Source of the DNA: Beverwykella pulmonaria
Lineage: Eukaryota > Ascomycota > Dothideomycetes > Pleosporales > Melanommataceae
DNA length: 64,000 nt
NCBI GenBank assembly: GCA_001599595.1
Contig: BCHH01000016.1
Span: forward strand, 491,901-555,900
Reading direction: 5' to 3'
Program-made: the position numbers and the translations under genes
Notes under the pieces: model-generated
The model's input: the letters and a program-made list of their open reading frames with translations, nothing else
What the model was told of the DNA's origin: nothing
Database searches by the model: none
Shown: positions 1 through 11,156 of the stretch, piece after piece
Position numbering within the stretch: the first letter of the stretch is position 1
Layout: each line of letters begins with the position of its first letter

Positions 1-1702
1 CAGTCCCCTGGCTTCCGCACCGTCTTTGGCTTCTGCAACATCTCGTAGCAGAGCAGCGATGCCGCGACGCTGACATTCAGACTGTCGACACCGACCTCAT
101 CGACCTCGCGACCATGCCTTATGCCGACTTTGTAATGCGCTTGATTTAGCAGGCTCATCCTCAGTCCCGCGCCCTCGGCGCCCATCATTAAGATGGTCGG
201 ATGGCTTGCCACGGGGCAGTGATCATACGGCATGCGTCTCGTGCTTCGAGCGAACGTGTACACTACGTTGCTGGAAGAACCAGCAGCGGGCTCTGGGGTC
301 GGCGCGGTAGCGGTCGTGAGCGCTGCGCGCTGTTCTTCTGGCGGCACGGCGTCGCTGGCGTAGATCCGCCATCCCTCGCGTGCGCTTTTGCCGAGGAAGT
401 CGGCGGGCTGGGCCACGGTGAAGATGGGTATCGCTTCTGCGGCGCCGGCGGAGGCTTTGAGTGCGATGTGGCTCCAGGGCGCGCTTTGGCGAGTGGGCGT
501 GGCGATGGCGTCTACGCCGAGGAAGTATGCTGAGCGGGCGATGGCCCCGAGGTTTCCTTCATCGAGCACGCCGTCAACATACAGTAGCAGCGGGTGTCTC
601 CAGCCCGCCGACCTGTAATGGTATTCCGTTTGCGTTCCGTTCACCACAACATCTTCTGCGCTCTGCTTGTCGAGTGCAACTCGGAAGAAACCATCTTCCA
701 TAGAGGAAGCGCCCATTTCTGTGATGGGATGCTGGGGCAGGGGGGACGCTTCGAGGATGAAGCCCTGAGAGTGAGCATTAGCAAATGGGCCCGTCATGGT
801 TGTATAGGAAGATAGGCACACACATTGTGCGGTCTTCCGCTGCTCGCCTTGTCCATGGCACGCAAATACTTCTCGTCGACCTCACGAATGTTCAAGCGCA
901 GAGCCCGTGCTCTCACCAGAAGTGGCTCTACCTCTTTGTGGTTCATGCCTCGTGTATGCACATACAGCGTGTACAGTTTCCGGCGATTGGCCTTGATCGC
1001 AGCTAGTACAGTCGAACGGCCATAAAGAAACTCGGAAGCTGCGGTGGTATAGGGAAGGGATTCGAGGGAGGGGTGTGCTTCATTTTCTGTGTCTGTGGAG
1101 TGGATACTGCGGAATTCCTTCCGTTGATGATGGCTCGATGGGCCCCATTCTCTCTGCTCTCCAGGCGATGCCGAATCCTTCCATTCGTTGAAGTTTCTGG
1201 TGGGCCGTGACTCCCTCCATCTATTGAGACCTTGAAATGGTCCTGATTCTCTGTATCCATTCACGTCTTTGGACGGTCTTGCCCCACTTGCCCCTCCAAA
1301 GTCTCGCGAGGGTCTCTCCTCTCTTACTCTTCTGAGATCGCGGGGCGACCTTGACCTTCTTAACCCAAAATGAGTAGGTGGTGGTGAGTCTCTCGATGCA
1401 CCGAGATGTAGTGGCGGCCGAGAACCACTAGACCCGCTATCCTTGTCCCCCAGGACTCTCTTTAGCGGCCTGTAGCTGTTCCACGACCCTTCATATTCTC
1501 TCTTAGGAGACGCGGAGCGGTCCGATTGTGCACCTTGTCCCCTGCTGTCGCCTCGTCGTGATCCTCCCAATCCGTCTGACTGGTTTCTGCCTCGTTCGAT
1601 AGCTGCTGTAAGGGACTTACAACGACACTGTTGGGATAGCAACGAAACGTTTGGCAGGTGCGATCGAAGAAATGCGGTGCGCAGCAGGCAGAGCTGTACC
1701 AT
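1..1702 (-). CDS. MRM1: Mitochondrial large-subunit rRNA 2'-O-ribose methyltransferase (MRM1-like, SpoU/TrmH family), 3' end cut by window
   Basis: SpoU-class enzymes transfer a methyl group from SAM to a ribose 2'-OH; Mrm1 modifies one guanosine of mitochondrial 21S rRNA. Exon 1 (1702-824) begins with a basic, serine-rich presequence-like stretch, then about 150 low-complexity Arg/Ser/Pro-rich residues, then the SpoU substrate-binding domain (EFLYGRSTVLAAIKANRRK). An intron at 823-765 (59 bp, GTGTGT...CTCAG) joins to exon 2, which carries all three knot motifs: DGVLDEGNLGAIARSA (motif 1), ILMMGAEGAGLR (motif 2) and VDSLNVSVAAS (motif 3). The protein continues past base 1, so the C-terminus is missing. 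An alternative start near 1806 in another frame also looks presequence-like but would need a further intron. The Arg/Ser-rich linker is unusually long for the family. Mitochondrial location is inferred from the N-terminus and from family membership. Confidence 0.88.
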
Positions 1703-2118
1703 TTCAACGAACGAGCGACGGGGATGCTATCGACGGGTCCCCCAAGATGTTTTTGGAACGTAGGACAGTTTTGACGAAACATTTTCGATGTACGAACAGA
1801 CGCCAAGACTCTTTGACTCTAGCGCCAGTCGCGAACTCTACACGCGTCGGCGTTTACGGATATGCATTCGTGAATTCCACCTCAGCTACTCCACACCCAC
1901 TCCCCGCCCTCGACAACCTCGTCGACGCAGCAATCGGTGTGCCCTCGCTGCATTAGCACCGTACTTGCGCACATTTCCTGAGCATGATCCATTAGCTAAT
2001 TTGTGACAGCGTAGGCCAGCGGCCTCTCCGCCGATCGCATAACAGTTCCTCGCCCGCACATTGTCCTCCTTGGAGCCTCCATACGCCGCACGTTTGGATT
2101 GAGATACAACTCTTCTAA
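1703..2118. promoter_or_regulatory. Divergent intergenic region between MRM1 and the Mit1-like gene
   Basis: 416 bp separate two divergent start codons, so both promoters must lie here. I see no TATA box or clear factor site; the sequence is mixed, with C-rich patches around 1890-1920. Confidence 0.4.
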
Positions 2119-5100
2119 ATGAGCAGCGACAAGGACGGTGTGGACCTCTTAGCTGCATTCAGGAAGGGATCTGGAAAAGCAGCTGGAGGGACAACAAGAG
2201 CGTCACTTCCGCCCCGCCGCAAGCAAGCATTCTTTTCGCCAGGCCGGCTTATCGCAGATGAGGGCTCGGGAACCGGAAATGGAGGTTGCAGCCAACAGCC
2301 CCCGCCGTCCATACGAAAGGCGGTGGCGGTGAGAGTGCCTCCCGTGCGCAATCGCCATGAGTACACATACTATGAGCCCAAAGACACCGTGGCGAGCGTT
2401 GTGCGCGAGTATCAGCGTAAAGGAGAGATCATGTATGAGGTGAAGCTCACGACCGGCCGCTCAAAGCAGGTAAGATACTTACGTCGCCTTCTACCCCACA
2501 TGTAGACGTAAGAGACCTGCGAGCTCCCCACTGCGATTCGTCTGTTCAATCCTACTCTACTCTCAACCTTCTGCTTCCTCTCACCTCTCTCTCAGTACCA
2601 TCTATTTCAGGCGATCTGGCCTCTAACACAGGCCTTAGGTTGGCTTCGACCATCTGCTATCCCTAGACGGTGGCTCGGTCGCCCTACAAAACTTCCAATA
2701 CGTCAACGACCCTACACCGAGTCGTGACGGCAGCTCTAGCTTAGGGACAGCTGAACGAGACATGAGGCTCCAGGGAACAGGTAGAAAGTCGAATAACAAT
2801 GCATTCGTGGATACCACCGCCGTTGATCTATCCACTGATGATGAGCTTGCCGCAGACCCGCGAAAACCTCGTCAACGCAGAATTGGCACCCTGAGACAAC
2901 GCAAGACCGATGCTAGTAGCTCAACGACTCAGTCGCGCCGAGGCGACTCCTTGAATACTTCGTCAAGCGAGGACACCAACCATCGTGGCCTGAAACACCG
3001 ACGCAGGCGCAAAGCCCCTACGGAGCCGACTCGTCGGTCAAGTAGAACCCGTATCATGGTACAGGCTTACGATGATGAGGAAGACGACGAAGACGAATTT
3101 GACTCCTTGTCCTCCTCCAGCGTCGAAATTCTTCGGTCCGATGTTCTCCGAGGTAAACGGAAGCGGAAGCATGGCCCCCCTCGACGCCTGGAAAAGTGGG
3201 AGACAGCTCGTTCCGGCATCAGGCAGTCTGATCGATCCACTCGTGCTCAAAACAACATGCGAGAGATTGACATCAACAACATCTACCAATCCGACAATTC
3301 TGAACCCCAACAACCAAACTTGCCCAAGGTTGTAGGCGTCCGCGAAGTCTTTGAAACTCTCCCCCGCAGCAACCTGTTCAGGTCGAGACACGTCGAAGCG
3401 TGCGAGGTTTGCTCGGAAGGTCCCACAGTCGCGCCTTTGATCTATTGCCAGGGATGTTCTTTATCCTACCATAAGAATTGCCTGGGTACTCGATCCACCC
3501 GAGAGCATCTGGTCACCAAGATTGGGAACGAGAACTTTGTGCTGCAGTGCAGGCGATGCGTCAATGCCGTCCAAAGGAAGGATCACACTGCTCCGGATCT
3601 CTCCAAGTGTCAGGATTGCCACCGCCAAGGCGCCTCCTGCAAACCGGTCAGAGCCCGCAGAACCACTGCACAGGAGCAAAAGGATCGCGAAGAGAATGGT
3701 GGTGAGGACCCAATCACATACGTTCTTCCGGAACTCATCAACAACGCTGGTAATGTCCTTTTCCGGTGCACAAAATGCTTTCGATGCTACCACTACCACC
3801 ATCTTCCCCCACTATCACCCTATTCAATGGACATAGTGCGTGACGATCAAGAGACGGCCGATGACCGATTCCATGAGTACTCGAAGAACTGGCGATGCAA
3901 AGACTGCGAAGACACCAGGGATCAAAAAGCATCAAAAATCATTGCCTGGCGACCGTCTGATTTGGAGACATACCGACCCGGTACTTTTTGCTATATGCTC
4001 AATGAGGACGACAAACAATATCTCATTAAATGGGAAGGGCAGTCTTATTTCCGCGCATCATGGCATTCAGGTGCCTGGACTTGGGGTGTCACTGCAGCAG
4101 CCATGCGAAAAGCCTTCTACAAGCGAGAGAGTGGCCCCAAGATGCGAACAGAAGACGCTATCCCCGAAGAATATTTGCGCGTCGATATTGTTCTCGACGT
4201 AAAGTTCACAAGCTACGTTGAGGTCCAGAGCGAGGAAATCGACAAGGCACGCATCAAGGAAGTGGACGAAGCTCTCATCAAATACAAAGGTCTTGGTTAC
4301 GAGGATGCCGTGTGGGAAAATGTTCCTACTCCAGAAGACGGAGATAGGTGGCTCGACTTCGTGACTGCCTACAACGACTGGGTTTCGGGTCGCTATATCA
4401 AACATCCAAAGCAGGGTCCTCTGGAAGCACGTCTCAAAAAAGCGCGCAGAACTGCTTTCGCGAAGCTGGAGAAGACGAAGCAGCCGGACAATCTCGTCGG
4501 TGGCGAGCTGATGAACTACCAAATGGATGGCCTGAACTGGCTATACTACCAATGGTACAGTCAGAAGAACGGTATCCTCGCCGATGAGATGGGTCTTGGA
4601 AAGACTATTCAGGTCATTGGCTTCATGGCTACGCTAGTGCAAGACCATAACTGCTTCCCATTTCTTGTGGTCGTGCCTAATTCGACATGCGCAAATTGGC
4701 GTCGTGAAATCAAGCAATGGGCGCCTTCCTTGCGTGTCGTTGCCTTTTTCGGATCTGCACAAGCTAGGGATATGGCTTACAAGTATGAAATGTTCCCAAA
4801 CGGTGCAAAGGAGCTTCGATGCCACGTCGTTGTGACATCTTACGATGCCGCCGCCGATGACAGCTGTAGAAGAATCTTCCGTAGCATCAACTGGGCAGCT
4901 TTGATCGTCGATGAAGGACAGCGGTTGAAGAACGATAAGACTCTGCTATACGGTGCTTTGACCGCCATCGAGGTTCCTTTCAGGTTGCTCCTAACAGGTA
5001 CACCCATGCAAAACAACACAAGGGAACTGTTTAATTTACTTCAGTTCTTGGATGACACGATCAACGCCCAGGAACTCGAGGAAAAGTACGCCGAGATGAC

Positions 5101-7441
5101 ATCTGAGAATATTGGGGAACTACATGATAAAATCCGACCCTTCATCCTTCGACGTACCAAGAAACAGGTCCTCTCCTTTCTACCGCCTCTAGCACAAATC
5201 ATTGTGCCTCTGTCCATGAGCACGTTACAGAAGAGTCTCTACAAGTCTATTCTCGCCAGGAACCCAGAACTGCTCAAGGCTCTTTTCACGACGAATAAAG
5301 CTCTCCAGAAGCAGGAGCATGCGAATCTCAGCAATATCTTGATGCAATTGCGGAAATGCTTATGCCATCCCTTCGTGTACAGCCGCGAAATTGAAGAGCG
5401 CACAGAAGAATTTGCAGTTTCACATCGCAATCTGGTGGAGGCCTCTGCCAAACTTCAGCTTCTTGAGCTTATGCTGCCGAAGTTGAAAGAGCGTGGTCAC
5501 CGCGTTCTAATCTTTAGTCAGTTCCTAGACATGCTCGACATATGTGAGGACTTCCTAGACGGCATGCAAATGGCATACCAACGTCTGGATGGCACCATGG
5601 GTTCGTTGGAGAAGCAGACGCGAATTGATCAATTCAACGCACCAGAATCTCCTCTCTTTGCCTTCCTTCTGTCGACACGAGCAGGTGGTGTCGGGATCAA
5701 CCTAGCAACTGCGGACACCGTCATTATTCTCGACCCAGATTTCAACCCACATCAAGACATACAAGCAATCTCTAGAGCCCATCGTATCGGGCAGAAGAAG
5801 AAAGTCCTATGCTTTCAGCTTATGACGCGAGCTAGTGCCGAAGAGAAGATCGTTCAGATGGGTCGAAACAAGATGGCGCTCGATCATGTCGTGGTGCAAG
5901 AGCTCGATGCCGAGGACCTTGAAGATAAAGATGTGCAGTCAATACTTAAACATGGTGCTAGCGAACTGTTCACAAACGACGATGCAGCTGACATTCGGTA
6001 TGACGATGTCGGAATTGACAAGCTGCTCGACCGTAGTCAAATGGCAAATACCAAAACGAGCGGAGACGACTCTGCTGAGTCACAGTTCAGCTTCGCTAGA
6101 GTTTGGGCAAACGACCAAGGCACCCTTAAAGATACGCTTGATACAGTAGAAGAGGATATCGCGCCCGATACTGGTGTGTGGGACAAGATTCTCAAAGAAC
6201 GCCAAGCACTGGCAGCTGCAGAAGCACTCGCCCGGGCACACGCTCTAGGCAGAGGAAAGCGAGCACGAGGTGTAAGTGTAACAACCTCACGACATTGATC
6301 CACATATTTAACAACTTCTATAGACCGTCGACTACGCAACTGGTGCAGAGTCGCCCGTAAAGACCCGCAAGCGCAAGCGTCTGGCAAAAAATGTTGGCTC
6401 TGACAGTGATACTAACTTCCAAGTCGATAATTCCGATCATGAGGACAGTACTGCCGAAGCTGAAGCTGAAGCGGATGCTGAGCCTGAATTTATCGAAGAT
6501 CTATTAACACCCACAACCCAGGGCAACCCACGCAACCCACGCAACTTATACACCCAAAATGGCACAGATGCGTCTCTCCTAACCATTCAATCGTCAAAAG
6601 TTCCTCCCATTATTCCTAGCAAAGTACCTGGTTCAACTTCAGTCAATTCACATCCTTCTGCCAAGTCGACTTCCATGCCCACAAACAAATATGGGCTTTC
6701 AGATTCCACAGGTCAGTCTTCCTTGCGTTGTCATTCTTCCATGTCCAAATTTTCTTTTGCATAATCGTCCTCCATTTTTAAATCATCAGAATTGCTGGCT
6801 GATAAATGAAAGTGCGCACATTTGCCCGAGCACAGATTCCCATCCGATCGCCACTGGAGCCTATATACGGACAAAACAAGGAACAGATGTGCCCGGCCTG
6901 CCATAAAATGCACCCTCGCGGTGCCTGCCAGCTCAAAGCTTCCGGCGTAGAATTCTGCGGACTCTGCGGCTTCGCTCACTTCGGCATTGCCCGCACCTGC
7001 CCACACATCAAGTCGGAGACCCAAGTTCGTGAGATGCTCCAAGCGCTGAAGAGCTCGCCCGAGAAACGCGAGCTGGTTGACGCAGCAGTCAGGTACCTCC
7101 GAGGTGTGAAAGGCGATCTCGTCCAGCGAAAGAAGGACCACGAGAAAGCGATGCTGCAAGCCGGAAACACTCCCCACCCCCCAAATCAACCAAACAGTGC
7201 GGGTGTGCAGAATGGAACTCGTCCTGTGCCTCGGGTCCCGCTAGCATCTCACTTAGTACCGTCTCGCCCTGAACACCCAGCCAACGGGTATAGTGGCCCT
7301 GTCCAAGCGGCTCCTGAGAGCGTCAGTAGCAATATTATTGCTGTACAGGGTGGTGCTGCGCCGCAACAGCAACGCCTTCAGCAGGCACCGAATTCAAGCA
7401 GGGACCTGATCGGTGACTATGCCGTTGAGGGCGTGTTGTAG
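2119..7441 (+). CDS. Mit1-like chromatin remodelling ATPase (CHD/Mi-2 type SNF2 helicase, SHREC complex)
   Basis: Homologue of fission yeast Mit1, the nucleosome-remodelling ATPase of the SHREC heterochromatin silencing complex. About 1,665 residues in four exons: 2119-2469, 2639-6271, 6324-6711 and from about 6813 or 6831. Features in order: an N-terminal charged region; a PHD-type Cys/His cluster near residue 371 (CEVCSEG, YCQGC, YHKNC, CRRC) and a second Cys-rich finger; a chromodomain-like segment ending in EDAVWENV; SNF2 helicase with Walker A DEMGLGKT near residue 765, motif II DEGQRLKN (Gln in place of the usual His), TGTPMQNN, and motif VI RAHRIGQ; and a C-terminal zinc-finger domain (CPACHKMHPRGAC, CGLCGFAHFG, CPHI), typical of fungal Mit1-like proteins. 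The last intron starts with GTCAGT at 6712; the two acceptors that keep frame (6812, 6830) are weak, so this junction is uncertain. Introns 1 and 2 are clear (2470-2638, 6272-6323). Confidence 0.87.
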
Positions 7442-8030
7442 GGGTTTCTTGGGACATCCGCTGGAATGGCATGAGCCTCGATTTGACCAAATATTTGAGA
7501 TTGGAAACAATGCCTTCATGTATGGACAATGTGCGTGGACTGTATCGAGTTGGTGGGACGAAATTTTCGAGCCTCCCGGGCTTGATTCGCATTCTGAATG
7601 TTGGGGGGTGATTTCAGGTGGTTTGCTTTGAGCATTCAAGGGGGCACTGGCGCAATTGAATTGGTCCATGGATCGATTAATCTTTGCGGTTCTGGATCGG
7701 GAGATACTCATTTGTATATGTCTGGGAGTTGCTCTCAAGCTAATACATGGCATAGACAAGGAGAAGGAGAGAATTATATACCATGTTGCTCGAATTGTAT
7801 ATGCTACGCTACCTACTAAGGGAAATACCAATGTTCTCTGATGTTGTTTAGAGTTGCAGAAACCCGTACAAACATCGTTGTTTGCATCGTTGCTTGGTAT
7901 GCCATTCAAATGCTCAGAAATCAATTTACCAAAAACACCAAACACCTAAACACCCAGACCACGTCAACCAATCTTGAAATCGCCGCCCTGAACCAAGCGG
8001 CCCCGGATCTACCAGCCCGACCAAGCCCAC
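7442..8030. other. Convergent intergenic region
   Basis: 589 bp between two stop codons. It should hold both 3' untranslated regions. No coding signal or repeat was recognised. Confidence 0.5.
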
Positions 8031-11000
8031 TCAAAAGACAGAAGTAGTTCTGTCTTCAAGAATCAACTTGCTCCCTGAGATCCTGCCTCTCTCGCTCTGC
8101 GTCAACGTCGTTTTATTCCCAGTAGCCATGCTCACAAAACGCGGTTTAAGCCCATTATGGCAATGCTCCTCCTCTTCCTCACGCCCATCCATAATGTCTG
8201 CGTATGCTGGAGTTTCCTGTATGCCATTTTCGGTGTAGGTGTCATCGTCATCCTCGTTGTAACTGTCATGATCTTCGCCTTTGCCGTATTCGACATCGTC
8301 TTCCATTTCCTCTTCACCATACTCCTCCACTAGCGCAGCACTTAAATATTCCGCCAAGCTATCGTCATCCTCTAGCCCTCGTGGCACATTCCCGGAGCCA
8401 AGGGCCCTGCGCTGAATACCTCCTTTGTGTTTCATTTCCTCCTTGACTAGCAGCGCGCGTTCCAAGACTCCAACCTTGCCCTCCGGGAGCTCCCTCTCAC
8501 CATCCCACAACGTGCCCCTCTTATCCACCAGTCCATTCCGCCAGCAAAACGCCAGAAAGGCTTGCCAATACTCATCCTGTCCAAGAACTTCCGGACTGCC
8601 TATCACAATCAGCGCCTCCTTCGCGCGGGTCAGGGCGACGTTCATCCTGCGCTTCTGATTCACAATTCCAAAGCCGCGCTGGGCATCCATTTCCAAGAAC
8701 CGCATGCTCGTACGAGTGGTGCAGATAATCACCACTCTACTCTCACGACCTTGGAACGCCTCGAGGGGGCCGATATTGACATCCCACATTCCAGCTCCGT
8801 TGTTGTATTTATAAGATCGCATGTACTGCCTTAGTACTCTGACTTGAGCTGCAAAAGGAGACATGATGACGATATCCTTCTGTGGCACGCCAGACTCGAT
8901 GACCAAGCGCGCGGCGAGGTTGCATGCGGCTCGTGCTTCAGACAGATTGTACCAACCGCCGCCGTCGTTCTCGATTTCGTCCGGGTCGGTGTGTGCAATG
9001 TATAGGACGGGCCATTTGCGGCCGCGCCACAGGGGTGAGGTTTGCAGTGGGGAGGGAGAGATAGATGCCTCAGGAATCAAAGTGTTGTGGTAAAAGAGCT
9101 GAGATGGAACGGAGAGAATGGAGGGATGCGAACGATAGTTATGGATTAGATTTGTGAAGGGTGGGTAAAGCATGTTCCGCAGCATCTTTGCGCTCATGAC
9201 AGGTGGAGAGGCGGAGGGCCGGATGGAAGATCGGGATAAGGGGTGTTTTGCGTAGAGAGGGCGGGCGAACAGACGTTCGAAGAGAGAGGTTGAGTACGCT
9301 GGATCGAGGGATGCTGTGCGTGGGCCGAGTTGGTTTTGGTCGCCTGCCATTGCTAGGCGGGGTTGCGGCCTGGAGGTCGGATAGGTGGAGGGCGGCATGA
9401 CGACGCTGAGGGCAGGAAGACATTCGACTTCGGTGGCCTGAGCTGCTTCGTCCATCAGGAGTGCTCCCCAGTGGAGACTAGGCGTGTCGTGAGAGGTCTC
9501 GGGGTGGAAGGCGGAATGCATGCTCGTTTCTGCAAGCCACAGATCGATATTCGTCAGTCGCGCGTCTGCAAGAATAGAAGAATCGCGAGTTGTAGTGACA
9601 ACGACTTCGTAGGCCATGAGCTGTGCGAAGGGTGGGAGGTAAAACATTTTTCGCTCTTCGTAGCAGTACGACGGCAAGTCTTGCGGAACCTCGTTATTGG
9701 CTCTCCATGGGCCATTCAATCTGAACAACCGCTCTGGGGTAAGATGCTGTTTCAAGCGCTGAGCGAGCGTGTCTGCAGCTGAATCAGAGGGGGCGCAGAT
9801 TAATATGTGTCCGATACTGGTGGAATTGAGAAGGTTGAGGGCAAGCTCTACGAGCGTCTTCGTCTTTCCTGTTCCTGGAGGGCCGGAAATGAGGAATGGA
9901 AGATTGCCGTATAGATCTTCGCAAACCGAGTCGACGCTTTGAAGTTGCTCGTAGTTCATGTTGGGGTCAAATAGGCCTCGGCGAGTAGGTATTGTTCGTA
10001 GTTTCACCTGTTTAACTCCGTCTCCTTGGTTGGGAAATAGCATTCGTCGAATCCAGTCGTTCGGCACTTGCTTCTGATGTGTGGAATCTACATTTGTACC
10101 ATTGAGCTGTGATGTGGATGAAGGTACGTTAGCTATAACATTAGTAGCACGTCGCGGCAGTTCTTCGTGTGTGTTGCTTTGAGTTTCCGAGCCACGACAG
10201 ACCTTCTTCAACTCGCTAGCAACAAACGACAAGGCGAGCCATTGTGGTGTCAATATCCGCTGCTTCAATGGGAACACAACGTTAAATATCGGATTCATCC
10301 CCAATCTGGTGTGCAAAGGTGCGAAGCCTGTGATCATCAGGTCTACAGTCTCTTTAGCCCGGTTGATGCTGTATACTGAGGCGTTATACTGCGTTCCGCC
10401 CCAAGTGAGCAGCACAGGTGGCTTGAAATTTGGGTCTTCCATTTGGATAGGGATGGCGATTAGGTTTCCGAAAGCATCTAACCACAACTGCCGTAACTCC
10501 AGATGGTCACCCATCTCCACGCGGGGTGAATCCTCGCGTAACCCTGGAATTAACAGGCGGTATAGCTGGTCCTGACCATCTGGGTGCGATACAGGGTAAA
10601 GGGGTGTTTTGTATAGAGCGTACTTTTCGTTTTCCGAAATTTGAGCGGCACATTCGGTGTGTAAGAGGGAACGGAAATACTCAAAGTACGAGTCCTCATC
10701 CAGAACGGCACGGAAAAGAGGAGGCTGTTGGTATGTCTGTGGGTCAAGTGCTGTTCGTGTTGGGATAAAGCTCCTTCCTAAAAACATGTTGATGTATTTC
10801 GAGGAGTCGATCTTGTGCTTGGACTCTGTTACGATACTATATCCAGGTTCTCTATTGACAGCTCGTAGACTGGAGGGGATGAAGGGTGTAGCGTACACAT
10901 CGTACTCCCATTTGGCACGCTCTAGAGCTTCCGTTACTCCCTTGTTTTCCTCGACTTCATCCTTCTCTTCCCGGGCGTTTTCGTGTATCATCGAAGTCGG

Positions 11001-11156
11001 TGTGTAGGTAATAGCTTCTGCTTTGCTCAGAGTCGATGATGGTGGGATGCGAGGGAGATTTTGATGCAAATGTGGTATCCTTGGAATAGCAACGAGCTGG
11101 GGGGTAGGTTTAACTGCTAGTTCTTTCTTTTGGCCTTGCGTAGCATCTGTCTCCAT
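8031..11156 (-). CDS. MOV10/SDE3-type superfamily 1 RNA helicase (Upf1-like)
   Basis: Intronless, 1,041 residues. The SF1B helicase core is complete: Walker A ISGPPGTGKTKTL near residue 425, motif II DEAAQATEVE near 570, GDQNQLGPR (motif III), MSPFAAQVRVLRQYM (motif IV), LEAFQGRESRVVII (motif V) and VALTRAKEALIVIG (motif VI). The domain ahead of the core contains LLIPGLREDSPRVEMGDHL, which resembles the pre-helicase domain of MOV10/SDE3 proteins rather than Upf1, Dna2 or Sen1. The last 200 residues are acidic and of low complexity. Fungal members of this group include Neurospora SAD-3 and fission yeast Hrr1, both tied to RNA silencing; whether this gene is their orthologue cannot be settled by reading alone. 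It converges on the Mit1-like gene. The start is the first in-frame ATG; the N-terminal 60 residues are weakly conserved in character. Confidence 0.85.
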   Translation of the reverse strand: METDATQGQKKELAVKPTPQLVAIPRIPHLHQNLPRIPPSSTLSKAEAITYTPTSMIHENAREEKDEVEENKGVTEALERAKWEYDVYATPFIPSSLRAVNREPGYSIVTESKHKIDSSKYINMFLGRSFIPTRTALDPQTYQQPPLFRAVLDEDSYFEYFRSLLHTECAAQISENEKYALYKTPLYPVSHPDGQDQLYRLLIPGLREDSPRVEMGDHLELRQLWLDAFGNLIAIPIQMEDPNFKPPVLLTWGGTQYNASVYSINRAKETVDLMITGFAPLHTRLGMNPIFNVVFPLKQRILTPQWLALSFVASELKKVCRGSETQSNTHEELPRRATNVIANVPSSTSQLNGTNVDSTHQKQVPNDWIRRMLFPNQGDGVKQVKLRTIPTRRGLFDPNMNYEQLQSVDSVCEDLYGNLPFLISGPPGTGKTKTLVELALNLLNSTSIGHILICAPSDSAADTLAQRLKQHLTPERLFRLNGPWRANNEVPQDLPSYCYEERKMFYLPPFAQLMAYEVVVTTTRDSSILADARLTNIDLWLAETSMHSAFHPETSHDTPSLHWGALLMDEAAQATEVECLPALSVVMPPSTYPTSRPQPRLAMAGDQNQLGPRTASLDPAYSTSLFERLFARPLYAKHPLSRSSIRPSASPPVMSAKMLRNMLYPPFTNLIHNYRSHPSILSVPSQLFYHNTLIPEASISPSPLQTSPLWRGRKWPVLYIAHTDPDEIENDGGGWYNLSEARAACNLAARLVIESGVPQKDIVIMSPFAAQVRVLRQYMRSYKYNNGAGMWDVNIGPLEAFQGRESRVVIICTTRTSMRFLEMDAQRGFGIVNQKRRMNVALTRAKEALIVIGSPEVLGQDEYWQAFLAFCWRNGLVDKRGTLWDGERELPEGKVGVLERALLVKEEMKHKGGIQRRALGSGNVPRGLEDDDSLAEYLSAALVEEYGEEEMEDDVEYGKGEDHDSYNEDDDDTYTENGIQETPAYADIMDGREEEEEHCHNGLKPRFVSMATGNKTTLTQSERGRISGSKLILEDRTTSVF

